Shown: one piece after another, positions 36,355 to 46,600 of the stretch | Position numbering within the stretch: the first letter of the stretch is position 1 | Layout: each line of letters opens with the position of its first letter | Assembly: GCF_005503445.1 (NCBI RefSeq) | Contig: NZ_SCOH01000004.1 | Coordinates: forward strand, 147,517 to 211,516 | Direction of reading: 5' to 3' | Source: Chitinivorax sp. B | GTDB taxonomy: Bacteria > Pseudomonadota > Gammaproteobacteria > Burkholderiales > SCOH01 | DNA: 64,000 bases | Translations under genes and position numbers: made by a program | The notes under the pieces: model-generated | Databases searched by the model: none | What the model saw: the letters and a program-made list of their open reading frames with translations, nothing else | What the model was told of the DNA's origin: nothing

Positions 36355-37509
36355 TTATTTTAAGTTGGCAGTGGCTTCGTTCTTTTGAGCTGTGGTGGTC
36401 TTGACCTTATCTCCTGGCTTCAGGTTCTGCCCACCTGAAATCACCACTGCTTGACCCACCGCCAGTCCATCGACGATGGCGCGATCCTCATTGATCGATA
36501 CCAATGTCAACGGTACGGCCTTTACGGTTTGATCTGGTTGCAGCACATAGGCAAAGCGATGTTCCGGCCCGGTCTGCACACCGGTAACCGGGATGATCAA
36601 AGCATCAGCGCGCTTACCCAACGACAATTTCACTTTGGCATAAGCACCTGGCCAAAGCTGGGTATCTCGATTATCGAATTCAGCTTTGGCGCGAATGGTG
36701 CCGCTACGCGTATCGACAATATTGTCGATAAACACCAGTTTACCCATTGCAACTGGCTTATCCTGCCCCGATAAATAGGCCTCCACTGGCAATGTACCAT
36801 GTACTTGTGCAGCCCTGACTGACGACAGGCCACTTTCCGGTAGGGTAAAGCTGATAGTCACGGGTGTCATCTGTACCAGCGTCACCATCGCAGTGGCCAT
36901 GCCCGGTTGCACAACCGTCCCTGGGAAGGCACCAACACTGCCAGCCCGGCCAGGAATCGCAGCACGAATCGTTTTGCGATCCAGTTCAATCTGAGCAGAT
37001 TCAATTGCTGCCCGGTCAGCCGTAATTGCGGCGCGCAGGCCATCTACCGTACTTTGCGCCGTATCCACCGCACTGGGTGATAAAAAACCGTCACGCGACA
37101 AGGATCGATTGCGCTCCAGCGTGCGGTCAGCATCCGCCAGTTGGGCTTGATCGCGTGCCAGCTGGGCTTTGGCACGGTTAAGCGCAGCGCGCTCAGCATC
37201 ATCTTCCAACAGAAACAGCACATCACCGGCCCCAACATTCTGGCCTTCCTTAACCAGTACCTTCTTCACCACGCCAGCCGTTTGTGGCTTGATATCGACA
37301 CTTTGCAATGGTGTCACTGTGCCGGTTGCTTCTAATTGTAATGGTATATCCGCCTGCTGGGCCAAGGCGACGATCACTGTGGCATCCACCTTGCCACCAC
37401 GCTGACCTTTACCTGGGGCATCGGCTTGCTGGCCGCTCTGACGAAACGCCATGGCGCTGGCAAAACCGATGACCAACAAGGCAATAATAAGTAGGGTTCT
37501 TGTTTTCAT
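36355..37509 (-). CDS. RND efflux periplasmic adaptor (membrane fusion protein)
   Basis: 384 residues. N-terminal membrane anchor (TLLIIALLVIGFASAMAF), lipoyl/barrel-sandwich halves around PQTAGVVKKVLVKEGQNVGAGDVLF, a coiled-coil hairpin with repeated QLADADRTLERN and SAQIELDRK, then beta-barrel and membrane-proximal domains (GVQTGPEHRFAYVL). It should link an inner-membrane RND pump to an outer-membrane channel, but no pump or TolC gene is adjacent. The ATG at 37509 starts the anchor. Confidence 0.9.
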   Translation of the reverse strand: MKTRTLLIIALLVIGFASAMAFRQSGQQADAPGKGQRGGKVDATVIVALAQQADIPLQLEATGTVTPLQSVDIKPQTAGVVKKVLVKEGQNVGAGDVLFLLEDDAERAALNRAKAQLARDQAQLADADRTLERNRSLSRDGFLSPSAVDTAQSTVDGLRAAITADRAAIESAQIELDRKTIRAAIPGRAGSVGAFPGTVVQPGMATAMVTLVQMTPVTISFTLPESGLSSVRAAQVHGTLPVEAYLSGQDKPVAMGKLVFIDNIVDTRSGTIRAKAEFDNRDTQLWPGAYAKVKLSLGKRADALIIPVTGVQTGPEHRFAYVLQPDQTVKAVPLTLVSINEDRAIVDGLAVGQAVVISGGQNLKPGDKVKTTTAQKNEATANLK

Positions 37510-37732
37510 GACTGCTCGACACAATATACGCGGGTAATGAATTGCTCAGATTCGACTGATCACAGGCACATCAACATCCCACATTCAGCGGGGCTGCATC
37601 AGGCTTGTGCATGTAGGTTGAACATTGTGAGTGAACAACCTCTATTTTGTTCGCACGTATTCGCGGATCGTGATCTTATTTGCAATTTTTTACCAATCCG
37701 CCACCACACCATTTCCCAGCAAGGATACTGCC

Positions 37733-39502
37733 ATGACCGCCACACCGCCTGCTCAGGGCAAGTTTACGCCGTTGTTGGGCCTGCTGCCGTTTCTCAAGCC
37801 CTATGCAATTCGCTGGATATGGGCAGCCCTGGCACTGGTGGTGGCTGCGGGTGCCACGCTCAGTTTACCGGTGGCATTCAAGTATTTGATTGATCTCGGC
37901 TTTGCTGCAGCCAACCGCGGCCATATCGATCGCTATTTCCTGGCCTTGTTTCTGGTATCGGTGGTACTGGCGGGCGCCACCGCGTTGCGCTTCTATTTTG
38001 TGTCCTGGTTGGGCGAACGGGTAACGGCCGATGTACGAAGGGCGGTCTATGACCATGTGTTGGACATGAGTCCGCAGTTTTTTGAAACCACGCAAACTGG
38101 CGAGGTGTTATCCAGGCTGACCGCAGATACCACGCTGATTCAGACTGTCGTCGGGACCAGTCTGTCGATGGGTTTACGCAACCTGCTGTTGCTGATCGGC
38201 GGGTTGGTCATGCTGACCGTTACCAGCCCGGTGCTGTCTGCTTACATTCTGATCACGCTGTTGGTGGTCATTCTGCCCATTCTGATTTTTGGCCGGCGCG
38301 TCAGGCGTTTATCGAAAGACAGTCAGGACCGTATTGCCGATGCCAGCGCACTGGCTGGCGAAATCCTCAATGCTATGCCAACAGTACAAGCCTTCACCCA
38401 GGAACCCAACGAACGAACCCGCTTTGGCCAGTCGGTCGAGACAGCCTTCAATACGGCCTTGACCAGAGTGAAGGCCCGGGCCTGGCTGACGGTAGTGGTA
38501 ATCGTGCTAGTGTTTGCGGCCATTGTGTTTGTACTTTGGCTGGGTGCCCAATCGGTGCTGGCTGGCCAGATGACAGCGGGCGAATTGTCACAATTCATCC
38601 TGTATGCCGTGGTAACCGCTGGCGCCATCGGCGCCATTGCAGAAGTATGGGGTGACCTGCAGCGGGCGGCAGGCGCGACAGAGCGGCTATTGCAGTTGCT
38701 GGCCGTTGTACCGCCCGTGCAACAGCCAGCACAGCCTCAAGCATTGCCTGCACAAGGTGATGGTCTGATATTCGATCATATTGGCTTTGCCTACCCCTCC
38801 CGCCCCAACACACCCGCCTTGCAGCAATTTTCGCTACACATCCGGCCTGGTGAGCACGTAGCACTCGTAGGCCCATCCGGTGCAGGTAAAACCACCTTGT
38901 TCCAACTACTGTTGCGATTCTATGACCCACAGCAAGGTGAAATCCGCGTCAATGGCATACCCAACCAATCCCTTGCACTTGCCGATCTACGCCAGCATAT
39001 CGGTATTGTCTTGCAGGACACGGTCATCTTTGCTGGCAGTGTATTTGACAATATCCGCTATGGCCGCGCCGATGCAACATTGGAAGAAGTGCAACGTGCA
39101 GCAGAGCTGGCTGCAGCTGCCGAGTTCATTGAAGCACTGCCAGAGGGTTACCACAGCTTTCTAGGGGAACGTGGCGTTCGACTATCGGGTGGACAACGCC
39201 AGCGTATTGCCATTGCACGCGCCATCTTGAAAAACCCACCAGTATTGTTGCTGGACGAAGCCACCAGCGCACTGGATGCCGCCAGTGAGCGCCAGGTACA
39301 GCAAGCACTCGACAATGCAGCCAGGGAGCGCACTACGTTGGTGATCGCCCATCGACTGGCCACCGTACAACAGGCTGATCGCATTGTGGTGATGGATGCG
39401 GGTCGAATTGTTGCGGAAGGTACCCATCAGTCATTACTGAAAGACTCTCCGCTGTATGCGGAGCTGGCTGCACTACAGTTTGCCGACGCCAAAGGGGGAT
39501 AA
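37733..39502 (+). CDS. ABC exporter, fused permease and ATPase (MsbA/LmrA-like)
   Basis: About 589 residues: six membrane helices (residues 20-310), then an ATPase domain with Walker A GPSGAGKTT near 380, signature LSGGQRQR near 484, Walker B VLLLDEATSALD near 503 and the H-loop IAHRLATV near 537. Functions as a dimer exporting lipid or hydrophobic compounds; the substrate is unknown. ATG 37733 with AAGGA upstream is chosen over a longer frame from 37631 that would add an unusual hydrophobic tail. Confidence 0.93.
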   Translation: MTATPPAQGKFTPLLGLLPFLKPYAIRWIWAALALVVAAGATLSLPVAFKYLIDLGFAAANRGHIDRYFLALFLVSVVLAGATALRFYFVSWLGERVTADVRRAVYDHVLDMSPQFFETTQTGEVLSRLTADTTLIQTVVGTSLSMGLRNLLLLIGGLVMLTVTSPVLSAYILITLLVVILPILIFGRRVRRLSKDSQDRIADASALAGEILNAMPTVQAFTQEPNERTRFGQSVETAFNTALTRVKARAWLTVVVIVLVFAAIVFVLWLGAQSVLAGQMTAGELSQFILYAVVTAGAIGAIAEVWGDLQRAAGATERLLQLLAVVPPVQQPAQPQALPAQGDGLIFDHIGFAYPSRPNTPALQQFSLHIRPGEHVALVGPSGAGKTTLFQLLLRFYDPQQGEIRVNGIPNQSLALADLRQHIGIVLQDTVIFAGSVFDNIRYGRADATLEEVQRAAELAAAAEFIEALPEGYHSFLGERGVRLSGGQRQRIAIARAILKNPPVLLLDEATSALDAASERQVQQALDNAARERTTLVIAHRLATVQQADRIVVMDAGRIVAEGTHQSLLKDSPLYAELAALQFADAKGG

Positions 39503-39801
39503 CTACCCAGCTGTATTTGACGGTAATTCATTCAAAAATCAGCAACATATACCGAGCTCGCACCTACCGTTGCACTAATACTGAAAAATGGCTAGACAAT
39601 ACACTGGACAGCCATATATCAGCGATTGATAATACTAACCTTGTCAGTATTACCATACCTTACTGGCAGGTTTCACAGCCTACACAATCAAACATTCTGA
39701 ACAATTGCCCCTGATAGCCTGCTTCATCGGCCCAATTGGTGGGCGGTATCCAGGATAGCGCCAAACAAGATTGCACAAGTCGGCACAAATCACATACGCA
39801 G

Positions 39802-40032
39802 ATGAAAATCAACGATTCCGCTGTTTACAACAGCGAAGGCCTATCCGGTATTGAAGTTAGCAAAATCGGAGCCGCCAGTTGGCGAATTACCTACCGCGGT
39901 CGTGAAGCTAAGGTAGAAGCGGTCCGCTTCAACAACAGTCGGCCGGAGGAGTTTTTGGTCTATCGAACTGGCCGTGCTGTTTCCGTGGCTCGCACCTTTC
40001 ACACGGCTGTCATCATTGCTGCTTCAACCTAG
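39802..40032 (+). CDS. small hypothetical protein
   Basis: 76 residues from ATG 39802: beta-rich, reading SGIEVSKIGAASWRITYRGREAKVEAVRFNN and ending in a hydrophobic tail. Ends 20 bases before the stop of the convergent rarD gene. No family recognised; weak ribosome site. The frame could extend to 39736. Confidence 0.4.
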   Translation: MKINDSAVYNSEGLSGIEVSKIGAASWRITYRGREAKVEAVRFNNSRPEEFLVYRTGRAVSVARTFHTAVIIAAST

Positions 40033-40052
40033 GTTCCGTTGATTTGGTCTGA

Positions 40053-40967
40053 TCAGGTGGTGGGAGCGCTCAACTTGCGATTGCGCCAGATACCCTCTCC
40101 GCTGAAAATCAATAACGCCAGCCAGATCAGCCCAAAACCCAGCAATCGGTCCCGATTGAACGGTTCGTGATACACAAATACACCGATCAGAAACTGCAAG
40201 GTTGGCGCGATGTACTGCATCACGCCCATCGTGGTCAATGTCAGACGCCGAGCACCCGCACCAAACAATAATAGCGGCACCGCTGTCACTACCCCAGCTC
40301 CTACCAACATCGCGTTGGTGAAACCATCCACATGGCCAAAACTGGCGTGACCCTGCCATTCCTGCCAAAGCAGAAAGCCCAATGCAGGTCCGCCAATCAG
40401 CATGGTTTCCAATGACAAACCTTCCAGCGAACCCAGTGACGCCGTCTTGCGCAACAGGCCGTACACACCAAATGAAACAGCCAGCACCAGTGCAATCCAT
40501 GGCAGCTTACCCAATGCAACCGTTAACCACACTACCCCCAGTGTGGCTAGGCCGACAGCCAGTTTTTGCAAAGATCGAAGCCGTTCTTTCAGCACCAGCC
40601 CACCCAACAACACACTGACCAGTGGGTTGATGAAATAGCCAAGGCTGGTTTCCACCACATGGCCTGCGTTGACTGCCCAAATATAGACAAACCAGTTCAA
40701 CGACAACAAGAGCGACGACACTGCAAACCCGCCAAGCACCCGTGGATTACGTATGGCGGCGCCGAACCAAACCCAATGCTGTTTGATAGTGAGAATACCG
40801 GCCAGCAGCAACAACGACCAAGCGACACGATGCGCCAGTATCTCCAGCGCAGGCACATGTTGAATCGGCTTCCAGTAAAGCGGGAACAGGCCCCAGCAGA
40901 AATAGGCACCAAAGGCATACAGCAAACCAAGACGAGACTGTTGTGGCACGACAGAATGACCAAGCAC
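40053..40967 (-). CDS. rarD: RarD, EamA/DMT-family permease
   Basis: 304 residues with ten membrane helices. YAFGAYFCWGLFPLYWKPIQHVPALEILAHRVAWSLLLL is the RarD N-terminus, and GYFINPLVSVLLGGLVLKERL and GVMQYIAPTLQFLIGVFVYHEPF are family segments. Transport substrate unknown (originally linked to chloramphenicol resistance). Confidence 0.93.
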   Translation of the reverse strand: MLGHSVVPQQSRLGLLYAFGAYFCWGLFPLYWKPIQHVPALEILAHRVAWSLLLLAGILTIKQHWVWFGAAIRNPRVLGGFAVSSLLLSLNWFVYIWAVNAGHVVETSLGYFINPLVSVLLGGLVLKERLRSLQKLAVGLATLGVVWLTVALGKLPWIALVLAVSFGVYGLLRKTASLGSLEGLSLETMLIGGPALGFLLWQEWQGHASFGHVDGFTNAMLVGAGVVTAVPLLLFGAGARRLTLTTMGVMQYIAPTLQFLIGVFVYHEPFNRDRLLGFGLIWLALLIFSGEGIWRNRKLSAPTT

Positions 40968-41100
40968 GGCCGGAAAAGATCAAGAGAGTGTCATTCTATC
41001 CACGATTCCAACACAGGTTCAGATACAGTTTCGGCACCAATGCATGATTACACTGATCAATATCAGGATATAACAGCAGTTGCCGCGATGATGCAGATCG

Positions 41101-42102
41101 ATGGCACACTATGCGTCCAACACAACAGAGAAGCCAAAAATGGACGGAAAAAACGAGAATCAGGCAGCCAGCGAGATTGAGCGACTGGTTGGTCGCCTGG
41201 CAAGAGACGGGCAGGAGTTTCTACGGGAACGGTTCAGGCAAATCCGCAAGGCGGCGCGCCCAGATGAACGGGACATGTTGCACTTCAAGGTTTTGTGTCG
41301 ATCCGAGGTAATCCAGCGAGCATCGCAATTCACGTTCAGCCGTTGGTGTAGTGGCAAGGCCGAGCTGGAGGCTGACGATGCCGAACGATTACTACAGTAC
41401 TTGGTCAACGAAGGGTTTTGGGATGAGGTGCGCGACCAACTCGCCATTGCGCGCGTACCTGATCAATATTTCTGGAGCCTGGTCCATGAGCTGGAGTCGG
41501 TACGTACCACGCGTCAAAAGCTGCGGGATGCAACACCCGGCATCTACCAAATGTGGAGGCCATCGGTAGTATGGCCAGGGCGATACGTGCTGGGCATGTT
41601 GCTGATCTATTTCAACAGCAAAACCGGCGCCATGCGCACCCTGGAAGTCCATCGTATGAACGGAAGCCAGGCAGAACAGACCGGCTTGGTAGCCACGCCA
41701 GAAGTAACCGAGGTGCTACGAGGCTATCTGGTGAAAAAATCAAGCCAATTGATCATACAGAGCTTTGAACGGGAGACGCGCGCCTTTCAGATCACCGTCT
41801 TCGCCAGCATGTTGCAACAGGATCGCCAGATCAAAGCCATGAGTGGCCTGTGCCTGGGTCTGGTTGGCCAGCGTGGGCTTTTCTGTCGCCCAGTCGTGCT
41901 GGTACGGCAGGGTGGCCTGAGCAAAGCCTGGCAAGCAGTGCTGGATACCCAACTGGATGAAGACGGCTGGCCGAGACATGGCTTCTTCGACACCCTGTCG
42001 AAAGAACCGCTCTATCAAGCCATGAATATTGTGGCAGAACAGGACGTCCCGCCCTTCGTGCGCTTGCGTCTGGATGAAAGCGCCGGCTTAACCCGCAACT
42101 GA
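41101..42102 (+). CDS. hypothetical cytosolic protein
   Basis: 333 residues, no signal or membrane segment. The N-terminal 120 residues are charged and helical (EIERLVGRLARDGQEFLRERFRQIRKAARPDER), and SQFTFSRWCSGKAELEADDAERLLQYL could be a helix-turn-helix-like piece resembling phage repressor helices. The C-terminal half is mixed alpha/beta. Not recognised. Start may be ATG 41140 (MDGKNEN). A perfect 17-bp palindrome begins 14 bases after the stop. Confidence 0.7.
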   Translation: MAHYASNTTEKPKMDGKNENQAASEIERLVGRLARDGQEFLRERFRQIRKAARPDERDMLHFKVLCRSEVIQRASQFTFSRWCSGKAELEADDAERLLQYLVNEGFWDEVRDQLAIARVPDQYFWSLVHELESVRTTRQKLRDATPGIYQMWRPSVVWPGRYVLGMLLIYFNSKTGAMRTLEVHRMNGSQAEQTGLVATPEVTEVLRGYLVKKSSQLIIQSFERETRAFQITVFASMLQQDRQIKAMSGLCLGLVGQRGLFCRPVVLVRQGGLSKAWQAVLDTQLDEDGWPRHGFFDTLSKEPLYQAMNIVAEQDVPPFVRLRLDESAGLTRN

Positions 42103-42115
42103 CCTACCCTTCGAT

Positions 42116-42157
42116 GCAACTGCTGCAATTGTAGGTGACCACAATTGCAGCAGTTGC
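42116..42157. repeat. perfect 17-bp inverted repeat, 8-base loop
   Basis: GCAACTGCTGCAATTGT (42116-42132) and its exact complement (42141-42157). No T-tract on either strand, so it is an RNA end, a cruciform or a protein site rather than a classical terminator. Confidence 0.6.
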
Positions 42158-42489
42158 AATACAGCCCACCGATCACGACAAATCACGCATCTCGCGCCAT
42201 CTGTTGTTGCAAGCCATTTGATGCGAACCTTAAACCATCTCATTTCACCACGACATGGAAGGATTGATCATGATTGGGCAGTTACGATGGCAACACTACT
42301 GGATAATATTTTTTCGAATACGCACCACCAACGTCGTCACAGCAAGATCTCAGGAACGTGCAAGCTGTAACAGCAGGCAAGCACATCAAATCAGAAACAA
42401 TCAGGAAGATCGCTCAAGAGAAAGTCAGGCAAGGCGATGGTTATAGTAGACAACTCATCCGGCCCGCGAAATACGCAGCCACCAAAACG

Positions 42490-42522
42490 AAAGCCCACGC
42501 AGCCAAACTGCCTGGGCTTTTT
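42490..42522 (+). terminator. rho-independent terminator
   Basis: AAAGCCCA-c-GCAG pairs with CTGC-c-TGGGCTTT across a CCAAA loop, followed by TTACTT. It lies 390 bases after the preceding gene, so a small transcript may end here; no gene was recognised between 42158 and 42489. Confidence 0.7.
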
Positions 42523-42624
42523 ACTTGGTACAGGTATGCGATTTCACTCGCCTGATCATACCGCATAGCCAATATGTTGCCCCACACATAGTGGATCACT
42601 CATACCCCGGCCGGTTGGTTGCAA

Positions 42625-42804
42625 TCAGTGACTTCGGCTTGCCATAGGCTGCATATAGGCTTCAGATGCGGCATAAAGTGCCATCCCCATCATCCCCAAC
42701 CCCATCATTACCACCAGCGCTGTTATCAGCCAATTGCGCATTTTGCGCGACCGCCGACTGCTAGTGCGGCGATAGGATGTGGAGCTGCGCCGGCCAACGT
42801 TCAT
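42625..42804 (-). CDS. small single-span membrane protein
   Basis: 59 residues from ATG 42804: a Ser/Arg-rich N-terminus (NVGRRSSTSYRRTSSRRSRK) and one hydrophobic helix rich in Met and Gly (WLITALVVMMGLGMMGMALYA). CAGGAAAT lies eight bases upstream, a good ribosome site. The positive-inside rule puts the N-terminus in the cytoplasm. No family recognised. Confidence 0.5.
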   Translation of the reverse strand: MNVGRRSSTSYRRTSSRRSRKMRNWLITALVVMMGLGMMGMALYAASEAYMQPMASRSH

Positions 42805-43097
42805 TGCATGATTTCCTGCGTCCATGTTGATCGTTACCATTGGTAAGTAGTCAATAACATCAGACAATTCTGATAGCTGCATATCCATAGATATGACTAT
42901 TCACATCAGAAATTCTTGTATATCACTGTTTAACGAAGCATGCAACGTAAATCCATTTGATATTAATGTTAATTCACTTCCAACCCAACCCCCAACACAT
43001 CCGTCATTGAAAATATATTTTCCGTGTTTATTCCTAAATTCAGATATAAGAGAGATGTAAAAGCAATGCATGGTGCTCATTGCACTTAATCAGACAC

Positions 43098-43122
43098 ACA
43101 AAAAAACCGCCCCGAAGGGCGG
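43098..43122 (-). terminator. terminator after the pullulanase gene
   Basis: On the minus strand CCGCCC/GGGCGG with a TTCG loop is followed by seven T. It lies 52 bases after the pullulanase stop. Confidence 0.92.
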
Positions 43123-43173
43123 CATGAGGATTGGATCAAACAGATCTACTACAGATCGGGCTCAACTGGCTGT

Positions 43174-46100
43174 TCAATGCTCGACAAACACAGCAACGGT
43201 ACGAGCCGGTATGGAGAAACTTCCGGCAACGTTGTTGTACGTGGCCATTTTGACCACTGGATCACTACCTGAAACCTGTATGGGGTGCAGTGCCAGGTTT
43301 TTTCCCTTCAACGCATCGACAGCTACGGTCTGGCTCACCTTGTCTGGGTTGATCGCGGTCACGATCCGTTTAAAGTTGGCACCCGCATAGCCATTGCCAT
43401 CCAATTGCGCGACGATCACACCTGGTACCTGCGCTGGCCCAACGTTGTAGAAACTCAGGCGATGCTTTACGTCATCCCCTGTACGCAAACGGAACAAGGT
43501 ACTGCTCTGACGGATCGCCATGAAATCCCGGAATACATCACGTGCCGACAATATCTCTGCAGACCCCATCTGTAACAATGGGTTAGTCAGGATAGGCTTG
43601 ATCAAACCCCAGTTTTCCTGGTTCTTTTCTGCGACAGGCAAGCCAATTGCAAAGTTATTCCCTGTGTAGGTCCAATCCAGGCGATTGAACCAGTCGCCCG
43701 AATTGTAACTATCGCGATCCATCGCTTTGGAACGCAGAATTTCCTGGCCTGCATGGTAGAACGGAATACCTTGTGACAAGGTGACAATCGCCGAACCAAG
43801 GATTTGCGAACGCACCCGGTCCACCTTACTGGTGCCTTGTGGCAATTTGAAGGCATTGATGTCAAACAAAGTTTGATTATCATGCGCTTCAACGTAGTTG
43901 ATCGTTTCCTGTGGATCACTGGTATACCCGGCCTTCAGATCGAAGTAGCTCAGTTCCTGTCCACGTTTACTGTTGCCATCCTTATCAGTCAGTACATAAT
44001 CCTTCAGCGTACCAGCCAAGCCCAAACGCACCAGATCAGCTTGGTGTAGCAATGCCTCTTTGCCCTCAGTACTCTTACCGTTACCATCCAGATAGATACC
44101 GTTGGCGTAACCTTGACTCCTCAATAGCGATTCACCGGAATCACAGCAACCGCCGCCTCGCACGGCGTCACGCAGGCGATCATTGAATGATCCGATACCC
44201 GTACCCGCCATATTGTCCTGCCGGGCTTGCTTGAAACGCTGGTCATTGGCCACTTCGCCAAAATTCCAGGCCTCACCGTAGTAATACAACTCGCGACCGG
44301 CTGCCATATTGGTATCCGCCTTCAACTGATTGATCACCTCCAGCGGATGGTGACCCATGATGTCGAAGCGGAAGCCGTCGATCTGGTATTCCTTGGCCCA
44401 CAACTTGGTGGAATCAATCATCAACTTGGCCATCATCACGTTCTCGGCCGCAGTGTTTGAGCAACAGGTGGAATTGAAGATACTGCCCTGATTGTCCAGC
44501 CGGTAGTAATAGCCCGGTATGATCTTGTCCAATACCGACTTGTCGCCCTGACCAGCCTCAGCAGTGTGGTTGTAGACCACATCCATGACTACCCGCAGCC
44601 CTTGGTCATGCAATGCTTTCACCATCTGACGGAATTCACGGACACGTACCTTGGCATCGCTCGCATCCGTGGCATAGCTTCCCTCCGGTGCATTGTAATG
44701 ATGGGGGTCATAGCCCCAATTAAAACAATCCTTGCCCTTATTGGCTTGCACCGCCGCCTGCTGCAGATCAGAATCCGCCGGCGCATTCGGTACAATTGTC
44801 TCAGCGCAGCCGGTTTCATCGATGGTGGCAATATCAAACACGGGTAACAAATGCACGTGGGTCAGGCCCGATTGCTGCAACAGCTTCAAGTGTTTGACGC
44901 CATTGCTGGCCGTATTGGCGAATGCCAGATACTTGCCGCGCAGATTGGCTGGTTGGCTGGTATCACTGGCGGAAAAATCACGCACGTGTAGTTCATACAG
45001 CGAGATATCCTCCGGTGCATCCAGTGCGGGGACCGCATGACCATCCCAGCCACTCGGTTTCAGTACGGCAGAGGCCAGGTTGCCGATAAAGCTCTTTTGC
45101 CCATTGGCACTGACACTGATCGAGTAGGGATCTGTTACCGTATTGTTGACCACTTTATTGTCGGCATGGCGGCTGAAGACATCGACGGTATAGGTGTAGT
45201 AGGCAGCATTCGTCCAGCTGGCATCTTTTGCCTGATACGACCAGACACCTGACGCCGCATCTTCCACCATCTCTACCGTCACGGCGGCCCCGGCTGCAGG
45301 ATAGACATTGAGCTTGACCGACTTGGCAGTGGGTGCCCATAGTGCAAATGTGGGAACATTCGCACCATCAAACGTCAAACCCAATACCTTATTGCGGGCG
45401 GTATTGCCGTAGATCGCATCCAGCACCCCAGCCGTCTGCAGCGATGTCGCCTTGACCACCTTACCGGCTGCGTTGAATTCCGCCACCACGACCTGCCCTT
45501 TCAGCCTGCCTTTCAGCACAGCAGGAGAGGCATCGGCCAGCGACATCGACAACGTTGTTGCACTCGCCAGATGGGGGTATTTGCTGCGCAGTGCGTCCGG
45601 CAAACCGGCACTTGCCACCTGCAGATTGGCCATACCCTCTGCTCCCGTTACCCCATCCGGGGCGGCACTGATGCCGCCATTGGCCGCGTAGTACAACTTG
45701 TAAGTCGAGCCAGCAGCAGGGGCCGAGGGCCAAGCGATCGTGGTGTTGTTCAACCACATGGCACTGGCGTTGGCAAAATTGCCCACACCATATCCGGGCT
45801 GCTTGTCATATACCTTACAATCACCGTCCAGCACCCAGACTTCCTGTCCTTTGCTGGCAATATCCGACGCAAACGGCGCCTGTTGATCACTACCACAACT
45901 CTTGTTGCCGTTACCATCGATGATCAGGAAGTCCAGTTTGGATTTGCCCAGATCCAGTGGAATATCCACATAAGCGCCAAAAGCATCTGCGCCAGTGAAC
46001 TTGATGCGATCATGTGGCCAACCGGTTTTCGGATCTTTTGGGCCGCTCCAGGAGTAGACCCCCCAATCCGCGGTATTACCATCATTACGATGGAAGTGGA

Positions 46101-46269
46101 CACGCAGGGTACCAGCACTGATGGGCGCCACCGTCCCAGCCTGGGCCGTGGCATTGGTGCCGCTGTCTCCCCCTCCTCCGCCACCGCCACACCCCGTTAC
46201 CGCCCATGCCAGTGCCAATGCCGATACCAGCGGACGTGCGCACCCCCATAGACCTTGTTTTGGTACCAT
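43174..46269 (-). CDS. lipoprotein pullulanase (type I, alpha-1,6-debranching)
   Basis: 1031 residues. Lipobox AVTGC near residue 25 followed by a Gly-rich linker, so it is anchored at the outer membrane or cell surface. Residues 45-150 look like a CBM41 starch-binding domain (TLRVHFHRNDGN...WGVYSWSGP), then a CBM48 domain (PTFALWAPTAKSVKLNVY), then the GH13 barrel with DVVYNH, GFRFDIMGHH (nucleophile Asp), YYGEAWNFG (Glu) and VEAHDNQT. It cuts alpha-1,6 branches of pullulan and starch, complementing the amylase at the left end. GGAAGGAG precedes ATG 46269; the longer frame to 46320 would bury the lipoprotein signal. Confidence 0.95.
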   Translation of the reverse strand: MVPKQGLWGCARPLVSALALAWAVTGCGGGGGGGDSGTNATAQAGTVAPISAGTLRVHFHRNDGNTADWGVYSWSGPKDPKTGWPHDRIKFTGADAFGAYVDIPLDLGKSKLDFLIIDGNGNKSCGSDQQAPFASDIASKGQEVWVLDGDCKVYDKQPGYGVGNFANASAMWLNNTTIAWPSAPAAGSTYKLYYAANGGISAAPDGVTGAEGMANLQVASAGLPDALRSKYPHLASATTLSMSLADASPAVLKGRLKGQVVVAEFNAAGKVVKATSLQTAGVLDAIYGNTARNKVLGLTFDGANVPTFALWAPTAKSVKLNVYPAAGAAVTVEMVEDAASGVWSYQAKDASWTNAAYYTYTVDVFSRHADNKVVNNTVTDPYSISVSANGQKSFIGNLASAVLKPSGWDGHAVPALDAPEDISLYELHVRDFSASDTSQPANLRGKYLAFANTASNGVKHLKLLQQSGLTHVHLLPVFDIATIDETGCAETIVPNAPADSDLQQAAVQANKGKDCFNWGYDPHHYNAPEGSYATDASDAKVRVREFRQMVKALHDQGLRVVMDVVYNHTAEAGQGDKSVLDKIIPGYYYRLDNQGSIFNSTCCSNTAAENVMMAKLMIDSTKLWAKEYQIDGFRFDIMGHHPLEVINQLKADTNMAAGRELYYYGEAWNFGEVANDQRFKQARQDNMAGTGIGSFNDRLRDAVRGGGCCDSGESLLRSQGYANGIYLDGNGKSTEGKEALLHQADLVRLGLAGTLKDYVLTDKDGNSKRGQELSYFDLKAGYTSDPQETINYVEAHDNQTLFDINAFKLPQGTSKVDRVRSQILGSAIVTLSQGIPFYHAGQEILRSKAMDRDSYNSGDWFNRLDWTYTGNNFAIGLPVAEKNQENWGLIKPILTNPLLQMGSAEILSARDVFRDFMAIRQSSTLFRLRTGDDVKHRLSFYNVGPAQVPGVIVAQLDGNGYAGANFKRIVTAINPDKVSQTVAVDALKGKNLALHPIQVSGSDPVVKMATYNNVAGSFSIPARTVAVFVEH

Positions 46270-46493
46270 GTCATCTCTCCTTCCAAATTGTTTATTGTTG
46301 TCACCCTCTACCAGCAGCATGGACGCTTACGGATTCATGCCAGTCGCATGGTATTGTACTTTTGCTCTATTTTTGCAAATTGATAATTTGTGCGATCAAT
46401 TCGAATAACGCGTAATCAGCTGAAATAGCTTGAAAAGCATACTGATAGAGAATCGACTGTCTCAGGATGGCTCAGATCGAATGAGCAACAGAT

Positions 46494-46512
46494 GGTGTAA
46501 TTCAATTACACC
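46494..46512. promoter_or_regulatory. 19-bp palindrome upstream of pullulanase (operator candidate)
   Basis: GGTGTAATT-C-AATTACACC is perfectly symmetrical and sits 225 bases before the pullulanase start in a 331-base intergenic region. A shorter symmetrical site AAATT-gat-AATTT lies at 46377-46389. A sugar-responsive regulator is possible; none is encoded nearby. Confidence 0.4.
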
Positions 46513-46600
46513 CAGATCGGAAGATGTGATACGAACAGAAGAAAAGCAAAGGAGAGTGCGGAGAATACAGCGGCCGAAGTCAGTACACTGCCAAGATCAA

